Of a DNA stretch of 64,000 nt, positions 34,449 to 43,178 are shown one piece after another. Every line of letters starts with the position of its first letter. The first letter of the stretch is position 1. The notes beneath the pieces were generated by a model, which did no database searches, was not told the DNA's origin, and saw only the letters and a list, made by a program, of their open reading frames with translations. Source of the DNA: Fibrobacter sp. UWB11. Lineage in GTDB: Bacteria > Fibrobacterota > Fibrobacteria > Fibrobacterales > Fibrobacteraceae. A program made the translations under genes and the position numbers. The DNA is taken from assembly GCF_900143015.1 (NCBI RefSeq), contig NZ_FSRT01000001.1:930001-994000 (forward strand), written 5' to 3'.

Positions 34449-36833
34449 CTACTGCACGTCTACAGTGACCTTGTACATCGGCTTGTCCTTGTAGTTGCGG
34501 AGCGCATCTCTCGGGGCCGTGATGACTTTCAGGTTCTTCTTGGTGATGCCTGGCTGTGCACGCAAGACCTTGAGCAAGTCAGCGTTGCGCTGGGAGGCCA
34601 TCTTCGGGAGAACCTTCATCATGTAGTTCTTGTCGATTTCGGCAGAATGTTCCTTGACGTAAGCCTTGAACTCCTTGTCCTTTTCTTCAATTTCTTCGAT
34701 AGCTCTATAGTCAAGTTCGTTCAGTTCGGTCTTGTTGCTCTTTTGTTTGTAGAAATCGATCTTGAGCTGTTTGACCTTGTATTCCTTAGCTGTCTTTCTC
34801 GGGTTGTAGTACTGAGTGAATGTCAGCATGAGGTTCGGGTCTTTTTGGATCATTTCTGTCATCTTGATTGCCTTGGCGTACTGTTCGCTAGTGAACGTTT
34901 CGGTGTTGGCATCAATCAGCACTTCATCGTTCTTGCCGAGGTCAAAGCCGAGGGCGCTGGCGCCTGCCATGGCGAGGTTTCCGACGAGTCTAAACGGCGA
35001 CACGGCGACCTTCACGAGCAGGTTTACAACGGTCTTCCAGATAATCTTTCCGTAGGAGAATTCCGGGTCATCGAGGTTACCTTTAACTGGTACGTCGAAT
35101 TGAATCTTGTCGTCCTTGTCCTTCAAAATGTAGAGACCGATTTTCATCGGGACGGTGTATTCCGGGTCGATGTCGTCGACCTTGTTCCCTACGGTGATGT
35201 TATAAATGTCGATGGTGTTCTTGCTATCGAGGTTGCGGTCTACAATCTTGTTTTCGCTAGCGAATGCGAGTGTGCCGGCCTTGATGGGGTAGGCGGTGTA
35301 GTGGAGTGAGTAATTCGAGAAATGCTTGAGCACAAGGTTCTTGACGCTGATGTAAATGTCCATCGTGTTCAGGTTGCTGAGGGCGCCGTGGTACTTGAGC
35401 GAGAGGCTTCCGCCTTCGGGGAAGCTTGCGGCAACGTTAACATTGCAAGGCGTGTCGTAATTGATGTTTTGGCCTGTGACAGTAATGGCGCTCACCTTGT
35501 AGTTGAACGGACGGATAATCGTGTGGTCGGTAATTGTTATGTAAGTGTTCTTGACGAGAAGCTTGTTGATTTTTGCCTTGAGCTTCTTTGCCTTGGCGGG
35601 CTTCTGGTCTGCAGCTTTGGCTACACTTGTTGTGTCGCTTGTGGCTTTGCTTGTTGTGTCTGCAACGGGTTCAGCCTTAGGTTCAGCTTTCGGTTCGGGT
35701 TTAGGTTCAGCCTTTGGAGCTGCTTCTGCTGTGACTGTCGAATCGGTAGTTGCGGTAGAATCCGTTACCTTTGCGGCACCCTTGTTCATCGGGGTGAGGA
35801 GCACGTCAAAGTTTGTCTTGCCGTCCTTGTACAAATCGATATGTGCAAATGCGCCATCCACAATGACGGAGTCGATGAGGTATTCGTTGTCGGTCAGGTT
35901 TGCTTTGCCAATTCCGACTGTAACGTTTTCTGCACCCATCTTGCTTCCGCTCTTTTCGGTGAGGTCAATTTTGTCGAGTATGACTTTGCCCTTGACGTTG
36001 GAAGAAAGTATGCTGTTGATGTTGCCGCTGATGGTGATATTTGCCGAGAGAAAGCCCGAGAAGTCCTTGTACGTGATGGAATCGTTCAGGTACGGCTTGA
36101 TGCAGGCGAGTGCGAATCTATGCAGGTTCAAATAAATATTGAAATCGTACGTGGCCATGTTGGCATCGACTTTAACGCTCAGGTCACCACCATCTGCAAA
36201 CTTGAGACTTACATCAACACCTGTAGCATTGTCTTCGAGGTAGATTGCCGGAATGTTGATGGAGAAATCCTTGAGATGGAACTTGGAACCGACTTTGGTG
36301 TCTTGGTAAATGATGTTACCCTTTTCAAAGACGATGTTCCTAAGGCTGAGTTTGACCGGAAGGCCGGCTGCGATTTCTGCAGCGCTCTTGCTTTCGTTAT
36401 CTTGGGCTTTCTTTTCTTCAGGATGTTCGGCGTAGTAGATGCTGTCTTTTTGCGCCAAGAAATCCAAAATGTCGCTGAAGTTGAAGCGCTCTCCGTGCTG
36501 CGTGGTGCGAACGTAGAGGGCTTTCATGTAGATGTCGCTGATATCCAATGTTCTCGTGATGAGCTTCAGCGGGTTGATGTTCATGCTGAACTTGTCGAAT
36601 GCGACGAATTTGGTCTTGTCGTCAGCTTCCAGGATGGCGAGCGTATCGACATCGAGAACGTACGTGAACGGGTTCAGGCTGATGTCCTTGATGGTGATGC
36701 TTCGACCAATCATCTCCTTGGAATGTTCTTCGATGTAGCTGCGGGCGATTTTTGGGGCCACGAGGAGCGCAACGAAGTAGAGTACGATGAGTGATCCCAG
36801 AACAATGAGGGTGATTTTGACTGGCTTTTTCAT
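34449..36833 (-). CDS. AsmA-like / DUF748 envelope protein
   Basis: The 794-residue protein is anchored by one N-terminal helix (KITLIVLGSLIVLYFVALLVAP, about 5-26) and has a large periplasmic part with the DUF748 features: RSITIKDISLNPFTYVLDVDTLAI near the start and repeated beta-rich modules, the last including FNYKVSAITVTGQNI and HYTAYPIKAGTLAFASEN. Such proteins belong to the AsmA/TamB-like group thought to bridge the envelope for lipid transport or maintenance. A Pro/Lys/Glu/Ala/Thr-rich linker (about 375-425) separates two halves. I chose the ATG at 36833 because AAGGA precedes it; ATG 36863 would add ten residues. Confidence 0.8.
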   Translation of the reverse strand: MKKPVKITLIVLGSLIVLYFVALLVAPKIARSYIEEHSKEMIGRSITIKDISLNPFTYVLDVDTLAILEADDKTKFVAFDKFSMNINPLKLITRTLDISDIYMKALYVRTTQHGERFNFSDILDFLAQKDSIYYAEHPEEKKAQDNESKSAAEIAAGLPVKLSLRNIVFEKGNIIYQDTKVGSKFHLKDFSINIPAIYLEDNATGVDVSLKFADGGDLSVKVDANMATYDFNIYLNLHRFALACIKPYLNDSITYKDFSGFLSANITISGNINSILSSNVKGKVILDKIDLTEKSGSKMGAENVTVGIGKANLTDNEYLIDSVIVDGAFAHIDLYKDGKTNFDVLLTPMNKGAAKVTDSTATTDSTVTAEAAPKAEPKPEPKAEPKAEPVADTTSKATSDTTSVAKAADQKPAKAKKLKAKINKLLVKNTYITITDHTIIRPFNYKVSAITVTGQNINYDTPCNVNVAASFPEGGSLSLKYHGALSNLNTMDIYISVKNLVLKHFSNYSLHYTAYPIKAGTLAFASENKIVDRNLDSKNTIDIYNITVGNKVDDIDPEYTVPMKIGLYILKDKDDKIQFDVPVKGNLDDPEFSYGKIIWKTVVNLLVKVAVSPFRLVGNLAMAGASALGFDLGKNDEVLIDANTETFTSEQYAKAIKMTEMIQKDPNLMLTFTQYYNPRKTAKEYKVKQLKIDFYKQKSNKTELNELDYRAIEEIEEKDKEFKAYVKEHSAEIDKNYMMKVLPKMASQRNADLLKVLRAQPGITKKNLKVITAPRDALRNYKDKPMYKVTVDVQ

Positions 36834-36995
36834 GGTTGTATAATCCTTGGCTGACGATGCCATGGTTGAATTTTCAACATAAAATAAAATAGCAAAATTG
36901 TAATTTTTGGCATCATGTTGATTTTTATTGCATGTTGTTTACTGTAATAAACAATAAAGAGGCTTTTTTTTAATAATGTCCTAGACTAAAAAAGT

Positions 36996-37003
36996 TATTC
37001 TTA
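36996..37003 (+). promoter_or_regulatory. TATTCTTA -10-like element, 4 bases before the GH9 ATG
   Basis: The element matches TAnnxTTx only loosely but has the same 4-base distance to the ATG (37008) as the other leaderless candidates. Confidence 0.3.
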
Positions 37004-37007
37004 GGGT

Positions 37008-38669
37008 ATGGACGCGAAATTACATTATTGTGAACCGGGTTACGCCCCTTCATCTTCCAAGACTTTCCTGATTGCCTTTTCGGAGGATGTTTCTTCTGCA
37101 TCGCTCAAGTTCAAAATTTTGGACGCCTCGTCAAATTGCGTATTTGAGGGCGTTGCCGAAAAATTGGGCCGTTGCGATTATACGGGCGAGTTCCTTTACA
37201 AAGGGGACTTCTCTTCGGTAACGGCTTTGGGGCTGTATCGAATTGTTCTTGAAGGCTTGAATGTAACTTCGCATGAATTTCAAATTTCTGGAGAATGGCT
37301 TGCTCGCGAGACTCGTGCGAATATCAAGTCGTTCTATTATCAGCGGAGCGGCATGGAATTGCCTGCAAAATTTGCGGGAGAGTGGGCTCGCCCTGCAGCG
37401 CATTTGGATTCCGCGTTGGAATTTCATCCGACCATGAATCGTTCCGGAGTTTGGAATGCCCATGGTGGCTGGTATGATGCCGGCGATTATGGAAAGTATA
37501 TTGTGAATGGTGGCGTGAGCGTTGCTACGTTGATGCTTGCTTGCGAACTGCGAAAAAATTCGGAATTTGTGGGTGGTGCCGCTTTTAAAGAATCGTTTGA
37601 ACAGCCGGTAAGTTTGCTCGATGAAATCCGTTTTGAACTTGAATTTTTCTTGCGCATGCAAGATGATGATGGCGGCGTTTTCTTCAAGGTGACTCCTTAC
37701 CGTTGGGATGGCTTTGTGACTCCGGCGGAATCGGATGCTTCGCAAAAGCGTTATATTCTTGGAAAGTCGACTTCGTCTACATTGAACTTTGTGGGCGCCT
37801 TGGCGCAAGCGTATTGCTTATATACGGATGTCGATGCTGACTTTGCGGCTGATTGTTTAAAGGCTAGCGTCCGTGCTTATTTGTGGGCCGAGCAAAATCC
37901 CGAAGTCGATTGGCCGCATAATACGGAAGGTAGTGGCGGATATGGGGACCCGGATTTAGGCGATGACTTTTTCTGGGCGCGTGCAATGCTTTACCGCGCA
38001 CTTGTTGCAGAAAATGCAGATAAAATTGTTGGCGGTGTTGCCGCGGAATTGATTGAACGGATTGAAAAGCAGCTCCCTGCGGATATGGAAGCGTTTTTGC
38101 CGACGTATGGATTGCAATGGCGCTCGACGCAGAACTTGGCTTGGTTTGCGCTTGCAACAATGGATTGCAAGTGGACTGAAAAAGCTCGAAAGGCTTTTAT
38201 GTACACGGCTGAAGAAATCCTCAAGTTGCAAAATGAAGACCCGTATAGCTTATCGATCCGCAAGTTTATTTGGGGCAGTAACGGTGATATTGCAAACCAT
38301 GCGCTGACTTTGTATTTGGCGTATGAATGGTTTAAAGAACCGAAATATTGCAAGGCTGCAATGGAACAAATTGAGTTTATCTATGGCAGGAATCCCGTGG
38401 ACGTGAGTTTTGTAACGGGTTCTTCCTGGAATTCTCCGAAATTCCCGCATCACCGCATTAGTCATTCTGATGGTGTTGTGGAACCTGTGCCTGGGCTTGT
38501 TGTCGGAGGGATCAACGTGGATCGTCAGGATGCTCACCGCAATCCGCATTATCTTGGGGATGCTCCGGGAATGTCTTATGCGGATGAACAGTGTTCGTTT
38601 GCAAGTAACGAAGTTGCAATTAACTGGAGCGCGCCTTTGACTGCTGCACTGTTATTGCTGAGTGCTTAA
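37008..38669 (+). CDS. GH9 endoglucanase/cellodextrinase without signal peptide
   Basis: The 553-residue protein has an N-terminal Ig-like domain of the CelD_N type (about 1-95) followed by a GH9 (alpha/alpha)6 catalytic domain. Key motifs are WNAHGGWYDAGDYGKYIVNGG with the water-activating Asp pair D157/D160, HRISHSDGVVEPVPGLVVGGIN in the substrate-binding region, and SNEVAINWSAPLTAALLLL with the proton donor E535. The N terminus (MDAKLHYCEPGYAPSSSK) is not a signal peptide, and the promoter position supports this start, so the enzyme should hydrolyse beta-1,4-glucan oligosaccharides in the cytoplasm. It has no carbohydrate-binding module. The gene stands alone. Confidence 0.9.
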   Translation: MDAKLHYCEPGYAPSSSKTFLIAFSEDVSSASLKFKILDASSNCVFEGVAEKLGRCDYTGEFLYKGDFSSVTALGLYRIVLEGLNVTSHEFQISGEWLARETRANIKSFYYQRSGMELPAKFAGEWARPAAHLDSALEFHPTMNRSGVWNAHGGWYDAGDYGKYIVNGGVSVATLMLACELRKNSEFVGGAAFKESFEQPVSLLDEIRFELEFFLRMQDDDGGVFFKVTPYRWDGFVTPAESDASQKRYILGKSTSSTLNFVGALAQAYCLYTDVDADFAADCLKASVRAYLWAEQNPEVDWPHNTEGSGGYGDPDLGDDFFWARAMLYRALVAENADKIVGGVAAELIERIEKQLPADMEAFLPTYGLQWRSTQNLAWFALATMDCKWTEKARKAFMYTAEEILKLQNEDPYSLSIRKFIWGSNGDIANHALTLYLAYEWFKEPKYCKAAMEQIEFIYGRNPVDVSFVTGSSWNSPKFPHHRISHSDGVVEPVPGLVVGGINVDRQDAHRNPHYLGDAPGMSYADEQCSFASNEVAINWSAPLTAALLLLSA

Positions 38670-38696
38670 TTGTTGCTTTAGTGAAATGCTCTGCAT

Positions 38697-38815
38697 CTCC
38701 GTCATCCTGAGCGAAGCGAAAACAACCTCAGAAGGCGAGCGTTGCAGCCATGCTTGCATGGATATAACCGAGCCAAAGAGGTTGGGGCTTCGCCATCAGA
38801 ATGACGTAATAGTGT
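38697..38815 (+). repeat. Composite intergenic repeat
   Basis: GTCATCCTGAGCGAAGCGAA opens the tract and CAGAATGACG closes it; these match repeat ends elsewhere in the window. The middle (38732-38774) is a copy of the variable-stem hairpin family: AAGGCGAGCGTTGCAG, then CCATGC-TT-GCATGG, then ATAACCGAGCC. Confidence 0.7.
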
Positions 38816-38819
38816 TTCG

Positions 38820-39761
38820 TTATTTTCGTTTCTTAACGTCAGCCTTCTTTTCGGAAGCCTTTTCTTTGGCTTTTTCTTTCGGCTGGTCCTTCGTTTGCGT
38901 TTTGGACTGCTCTTTCGGCGTTTCTTTAGTTTCTTTGACTTGAACTTTTTCAGACGCCTTTATAGAATCTTTGGCCGCTTCTTTTTCCGATTCCGCTTTT
39001 ATCTTGTCTTCAATTTTCGGCAAGAGCTTTTGCAAGTTGACATTCGGGTTTATTTCGCGCTTGTATTCGGCATAAGATTTAACTGGCTTGTAATAAGATG
39101 AATCAACAGCTTCGAGCGTGTCGGTATTGAATAAATCGAAATACGATGCAAATAAAGCGGCCCAGCTGCGGAGCCAATTTTTACGTGATTCTCTATTGCT
39201 GTACCAGCAAGAAGGGTTATATGTGACGTGCTTGATGTCTTTGGTCAAGTAAACAGGGCTGTTTCCGGAAAGCTTTTGGAAAATTCTTTTGACGCGGTAT
39301 GTCGATGCCGCATCGGTTATAAGAAGAACGGTGTCTGCGTTGTGCTTTTTTAACCAAGGAATGAGTGAATAGGCTTCGCTAATGGTGGAAGGATCGTTGT
39401 GCGGCACGAGAAAAACTGCGTTTTTGTCGAAGTCACCGAGCTTCATGAAATCTTCGGCGTAAAATTCTGCATTGCTACGATCGCGGTAAATTCGACGGCC
39501 AAGAATCAGCACGGAATCCGCTTTGCCTTCTCTTACGAGTTCTGCTGCAAAATCGTTGCGTTCTAAGTCCGCTGTTTGCCCGTCGAGTATGGTAACCCAT
39601 TTAACGTGCTCAAAATTATCGTCTTGAACAAGCCAATGACCGCTTTTTTCAAAGGTAATATAGATGATGATGGCTATGGCAAGCAAAACAAGCAGCGCAA
39701 TTCCTACGCTGAAATTTTTTTTCTTACGATCGTTTTTATCGGACTTTAGAATATTTGACAA
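38820..39761 (-). CDS. Membrane-anchored DUF218/YdcF-like protein with charged tail
   Basis: The 313-residue protein has one N-terminal helix (VGIALLVLLAIAIIIYITF, about 19-37) and a domain resembling DUF218 (YdcF/SanA): WVTILDGQTADLERNDFAAELVREGKADSVLILG, PSTISEAYSLIPWLKKHNADTVLLITDAASTYRVKRIF. The role of the family is not settled; envelope integrity is suggested for some members. The last 85 residues are a Lys/Glu/Thr-rich low-complexity tail. The start appears to be a TTG (39761), as no ATG precedes the membrane helix. It is the last gene of ddl-tsaB-rimI, 30 bases downstream of rimI. Confidence 0.7.
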   Translation of the reverse strand: MSNILKSDKNDRKKKNFSVGIALLVLLAIAIIIYITFEKSGHWLVQDDNFEHVKWVTILDGQTADLERNDFAAELVREGKADSVLILGRRIYRDRSNAEFYAEDFMKLGDFDKNAVFLVPHNDPSTISEAYSLIPWLKKHNADTVLLITDAASTYRVKRIFQKLSGNSPVYLTKDIKHVTYNPSCWYSNRESRKNWLRSWAALFASYFDLFNTDTLEAVDSSYYKPVKSYAEYKREINPNVNLQKLLPKIEDKIKAESEKEAAKDSIKASEKVQVKETKETPKEQSKTQTKDQPKEKAKEKASEKKADVKKRK

Positions 39762-39791
39762 AGTAATTACCTGCTTAGATTGTCTTGCCTG

Positions 39792-40259
39792 TTATGCTAT
39801 GGGCGCGTTCTTGAAAACATACAAAATAGCATCTTCGCCATCGGAATAGTAATTTTTGCGGACGTTGTATTGCTTAAAACCATGCTTTTCGTAAAAGGCG
39901 CGGGCCTTGACGTTTCCTTTGCGGACTTCCAAAAAGCATTGATCATCGCTTTCGGTTAGTTTATTCAAGCCGGCTTTCAAAAGTTGGCTGCCGATGCCCT
40001 TGCGCTGTTCTGAAGTGCGGGTGGCAATACTCAACAGTTCGGAATCGGAACCGAGCAAATGGAATATGGCATAACCTAAGAGTGCGCGGCTTGTGTCGCC
40101 ATTTGGACTGCCGCCATCATCCTCGCAAACAACGCAGTACGCATATCTTGCGCGGATTTCCGACAGAAACTGCTTTTCATTCCAATCCTGAAATGCCAGT
40201 TCCCGTTGCAATTCGAGAACTGGAGGCAAATCATTTTCGGTCATTTCGCGCAGTTGCAT
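39792..40259 (-). CDS. rimI: GNAT N-acetyltransferase, RimI-like
   Basis: The 155-residue protein is a GNAT acetyltransferase. It has the acetyl-CoA-binding pattern in ELLSIATRTSEQRKGIGSQLLKAGL (R-x-x-G-x-G/S) and the C-terminal ECLEVRKGNVKARAFYEKHGFKQYNVRKNYY-type ending (here FLEVRKGNVKARAFYEKHGF), close to RimI, which acetylates the N-terminal Ala of ribosomal protein S18. Its position directly after tsaB (5 bases) is a classic arrangement and supports the name. Confidence 0.88.
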   Translation of the reverse strand: MQLREMTENDLPPVLELQRELAFQDWNEKQFLSEIRARYAYCVVCEDDGGSPNGDTSRALLGYAIFHLLGSDSELLSIATRTSEQRKGIGSQLLKAGLNKLTESDDQCFLEVRKGNVKARAFYEKHGFKQYNVRKNYYSDGEDAILYVFKNAPIA

Positions 40260-40264
40260 GGCGA

Positions 40265-40897
40265 TTACACCTTCAACTTCTCGAAGTACGAGGGCTGGAT
40301 GTAGTTGGCTTCTTGAATAAGTGAAGGCTTTACCGTTTCAAAAAGCGGAGACCACATGCTAAGTGGCTTGCCTGTATCGAGTGTTGTTGAAATACCTTGT
40401 TCTGCAAAAACAGTCGAAAGCGCTTCGTCGGCGAGGGCCGCCTGGTCTACAACAGCGGTCTTTACGGAACTTGACTGGAGTCGTGTAACAACATCGGCGG
40501 TTTCGATAAAGCTTTCTTCGTTGTTCAATCGCAAGTACCAGAACCCATTGCGTGCGCGAATTACGACTGCAACAGATTCATCGGGGGCGCCAGCAAAGCA
40601 GGCGAGAGCCTGCAATGTCGTCACACCGTACAAATTGCGTTTGCCGCTAAAGCAAAGCCCTTGGCAGAATGCGACGCCCGTGCGCAGTCCGCTGAACGAA
40701 CCAGGTCCAACTGTCACCATGACCCGCTTCACGTCATCGAGCGTAGCGCCGACTTTCGCAAGCAGAGAATCTAGGCTTGCACTCAAGACTTCGCCTTTGC
40801 CAGCCGGGTCTACGATTTCTTCGTAAATCGAGCCTGCATACAGCGCCATCGAAATTCCCTTGCGGGATGTATCTACTATTAAGTCGTAGTTAGTCAT
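40265..40897 (-). CDS. tsaB: tRNA t6A biosynthesis protein TsaB
   Basis: The 210-residue protein is the TsaB subunit needed by TsaD to make N6-threonylcarbamoyladenosine at tRNA position 37. It starts NYDLIVDTSRKGISMALYAG, with the ASKHA-type phosphate loop, and has the diagnostic VTVGPGSFSGLRTGVAFCQGL (about 60-80). It lies between ddl and rimI, 17 bases after the ddl stop. Its first codons and leader coincide with a heptamer repeat (40890-40917), so repeat sequence sets the spacing before the ATG. Confidence 0.9.
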   Translation of the reverse strand: MTNYDLIVDTSRKGISMALYAGSIYEEIVDPAGKGEVLSASLDSLLAKVGATLDDVKRVMVTVGPGSFSGLRTGVAFCQGLCFSGKRNLYGVTTLQALACFAGAPDESVAVVIRARNGFWYLRLNNEESFIETADVVTRLQSSSVKTAVVDQAALADEALSTVFAEQGISTTLDTGKPLSMWSPLFETVKPSLIQEANYIQPSYFEKLKV

Positions 40898-40917
40898 TGG
40901 TCAATAGCCGTTAGTTA
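40890..40917 (-). repeat. Degenerate 7-bp tandem repeat over the tsaB start
   Basis: Heptamers TTAGTCA, TTGGTCA, ATAGCCG, TTAGTTA (plus strand) fill the ddl-tsaB gap and include the tsaB start codon. Confidence 0.65.
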
Positions 40918-41949
40918 GCGCTTGATCTCCAAGCTCTTGTCGATGATGAGGTCGATTAGCTGGCTGTATGTGATGCCATTGCATGCGGCCTGTTGCGGCA
41001 GTAGAGACGTTGGCGTCATGCCTGGGAGGGTGTTCGTTTCGATGGCGAAAAGTTCGCCATCCTTTGTAATGCGGACGTCTGTGCGGCTGTAGCCTGCGCC
41101 ACCCAAAGCGTAGTGAGCGTTCTTTACAAGTTCCTGGATGCGAGCGGTGAGTTCCGGTGCGAATTCGGCCGGCGTCACTTCCTTACATTCGCCATTGTAC
41201 TTGGCTTCGTAGTCGAAGTATTCGCGAGTGGTCATACGCATTTCAGTTGGCGGCAAGGGCTTTTCGCCTTCGATGTAACCGCAGCTGGCTTCGCCACCGG
41301 CGATGAACTTTTCGCAGAGCAAACGGTTGGAGTCCTTGAACAAGTCCTGAGCAATCTTGCCGGCTTCGTCAAGATCCTTTGCAATGCCAATGCCGATGGA
41401 AGAACCTCCCAGCGGGTCTTTGATGACGAGCGGGAATCCAAGTTCGTCGGCAACGCTCACGAGCGTGTCACCGGTGAAGTCGTGCTTCCAGATGACGCGG
41501 TAGGGCGGTGTCGGGATGTTGTTTGCTCGATAAATTTCTTTGGACTTGATTTTGTCCATGGCAAGAGCCGATGCCAAAAGGCCGCAACCCGTGTAAGGAA
41601 TACCCCAGTTTTCAAGCAATGCCTGGATGTGTCCGTCTTCGCCCCATTTGCCGTGGAGGGCAAGGAATGCGATGTCGGCAGACGGAAGTTCCGAAAGGGC
41701 CGGAGACTTTTTCTTGTTTGCGGCCGAGCCTTCGAGGCTATAGAAATAGTTTGCAGAGAAGTTTGCTTTTTGGTACGGAGAAAGTTCGCGGGAAGACCAG
41801 TGCCAGGTGCCGTCTTTGTCTATGAGCACCGGGTGTATGTTATACTTTTCCGGATCCATGGCACGCACGACGCCGGTGCCGCTGACGACTGAAACATCAT
41901 GTTCTGTAGATGGACCGCCCATCAAAACCAAAACGCGTAAACGGGACAT
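40915..41949 (-). CDS. ddl: D-alanine--D-alanine ligase
   Basis: The 344-residue ATP-grasp enzyme makes the D-Ala-D-Ala dipeptide for peptidoglycan. It starts RLRVLVLMGGPSTEHDVSVVSG, has FLALHGKWGEDGHIQALLENWGIPYTGCG, LVIKDPLGGSSIGIG (where Lys-Asp replaces the usual Lys-Pro), AGGEASCGYIEG in place of a typical EVEV(A/G)VLG stretch, and the C-terminal ETNTLPGMTPTSLLPQQAACNGITY with the metal-binding Glu/Asn. It is the first gene of the ddl-tsaB-rimI-DUF218 operon. Confidence 0.92.
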   Translation of the reverse strand: MSRLRVLVLMGGPSTEHDVSVVSGTGVVRAMDPEKYNIHPVLIDKDGTWHWSSRELSPYQKANFSANYFYSLEGSAANKKKSPALSELPSADIAFLALHGKWGEDGHIQALLENWGIPYTGCGLLASALAMDKIKSKEIYRANNIPTPPYRVIWKHDFTGDTLVSVADELGFPLVIKDPLGGSSIGIGIAKDLDEAGKIAQDLFKDSNRLLCEKFIAGGEASCGYIEGEKPLPPTEMRMTTREYFDYEAKYNGECKEVTPAEFAPELTARIQELVKNAHYALGGAGYSRTDVRITKDGELFAIETNTLPGMTPTSLLPQQAACNGITYSQLIDLIIDKSLEIKR

Positions 41950-41982
41950 AAAAACCTCACTAAAAATCTTTGCGATTTAATC

Positions 41983-42018
41983 TAGTAAATTAGTTGATAG
42001 TTACTAGTTACTAGAATG
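41983..42018 (+). repeat. Degenerate 7-bp tandem repeat (TAGTTAC)
   Basis: TAGTAAA, (T)TAGTTGA, TAGTTAC, TAGTTAC and TAGAATG lie upstream of ddl, in the divergent region before the 42191 gene. Confidence 0.7.
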
Positions 42019-42130
42019 TGTTGTTGCTTGAATGTGCCGTATCAAAATTTTTAAGAAACTTGGGAAAAACTAAATAAGTCTGTTTTTACGTGAAAAAGCT
42101 CTAAAAACAATAAATATACGCCTATAAATC

Positions 42131-42162
42131 TTGCCGGATTGAACCGACATAATCTATATTAA
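42131..42162 (+). promoter_or_regulatory. Promoter of the 42191 gene: TTGCCG, 18 bases, TATATTAA
   Basis: The -10 element TATATTAA (42155-42162) predicts a start near 42169, with AAGGAAG as ribosome site before the ATG. Confidence 0.45.
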
Positions 42163-42190
42163 AAAAGATAGGTGTCAAAAAGGAAGTCGT

Positions 42191-43111
42191 ATGAGAGTTT
42201 TTGTAACGGGTGGAACTGGGTTTATTGGCCATTATGTAGTTAAGGCTCTTTTGGAAAAAGGGCATGAAGTAGTCGTTGCTACACGCCATCCGAACAAGGT
42301 GCCAACCTTAAGGTCGAATCCGAATGTTTCTTTTGTCGAAGCAGCTTTGACAGATTTCGAAAAAATGGGTGAGGGCCTGATTGGCTGTGACGCTTGTATT
42401 CATGTAGCTCTTGGCTGGGGTGATACCCCGAGCGCCATGCTCATGAACGATACCCGTGCAACTGTTGCTCTTTTGGAAATGTCCGCTCGTGCAGGATGCG
42501 AAAAGTTTATCATGACGAGCAGCACCTCTGCTATGGGCCGTGTCCGTTCCGAAATGCGAGAGACGACTAGCAGCATGCCTATCGATTTGTATGGTGCGAC
42601 CAAAGCTGCTGGCGAAGCCTACGTGCTTGGTTTTAGCCATGGTTACGGGAGCCAGTTCCCTGAAGTCAAGATGAAGCGCAATATCATCCGTCCGGGTTAT
42701 ACGTTTGGCAATCCGGCATTCCCCGATGGATGCTCGCAGCCGGACCGCCGCTTCTTTGAAATGGCTTACGCCGTCAAGGAAAACCGCGATATTCATATTA
42801 TCAAGAATGACGGAACGCAGTTTATCCATGCTTCCCAGCAGGCTCAGATTTATATGAAGTTGCTTGAATCGGACCTCAATGAAGAAATCTTCCTCGGTCT
42901 AGGTTCCGAATGGATCAGCTGGAAAGAAATTGCTGAAAAGATGATTGCTCTTAAGCCTGATTGCACTTCTAAAATCGTGGAAACCGACATGGGCTGGGGC
43001 GATGAACCGATGCTCTATGATGTTCAAAAAATCAAGGACACCTTTGGACTTGTGTTTGATGCCCATGACTTCTTGGACGAACACATCCGCTGGACCTTTG
43101 AAAACGCTTAA
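42191..43111 (+). CDS. NAD(P)-dependent epimerase/reductase family protein
   Basis: The 306-residue protein is an extended short-chain dehydrogenase: VFVTGGTGFIGHYVVKALLEKGHEVVVATRHP (NAD(P)-binding GxxGxxG), MTSSTSAMG, and the catalytic YGATKAAGE (Tyr-x3-Lys). C-terminal features (FIHASQQAQIYMKLLES, WISWKEIAEKM) fit sugar- or flavonol-type reductases of the NAD-dependent epimerase family. The substrate is unknown. It is transcribed alone from its own promoter and shares a bidirectional terminator with the convergent prenyltransferase gene. Confidence 0.83.
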   Translation: MRVFVTGGTGFIGHYVVKALLEKGHEVVVATRHPNKVPTLRSNPNVSFVEAALTDFEKMGEGLIGCDACIHVALGWGDTPSAMLMNDTRATVALLEMSARAGCEKFIMTSSTSAMGRVRSEMRETTSSMPIDLYGATKAAGEAYVLGFSHGYGSQFPEVKMKRNIIRPGYTFGNPAFPDGCSQPDRRFFEMAYAVKENRDIHIIKNDGTQFIHASQQAQIYMKLLESDLNEEIFLGLGSEWISWKEIAEKMIALKPDCTSKIVETDMGWGDEPMLYDVQKIKDTFGLVFDAHDFLDEHIRWTFENA

Positions 43112-43148
43112 TAAAACTTAATCGTATAAAATACGATGCCATATAAAA

Positions 43149-43175
43149 AGCCGCTTTTGAAAGCGGCTCTTTTCA
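43149..43175. terminator. Bidirectional terminator
   Basis: AGCCGCTT-TTGA-AAGCGGCT is an 8-bp stem with a T-rich tail on the plus strand (CTTTTCATTTTT) and AAAA/TTTT on the other. It serves the convergent genes at 42191 and 43179. Confidence 0.8.
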
Positions 43176-43178
43176 TTT

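Noticed and set aside
35322-36794. Cys/Val-rich open frame opposite the AsmA-like gene
   Set aside because: The cysteine-rich low-complexity translation is the complement of Ala/Thr/Lys codons on the true strand.
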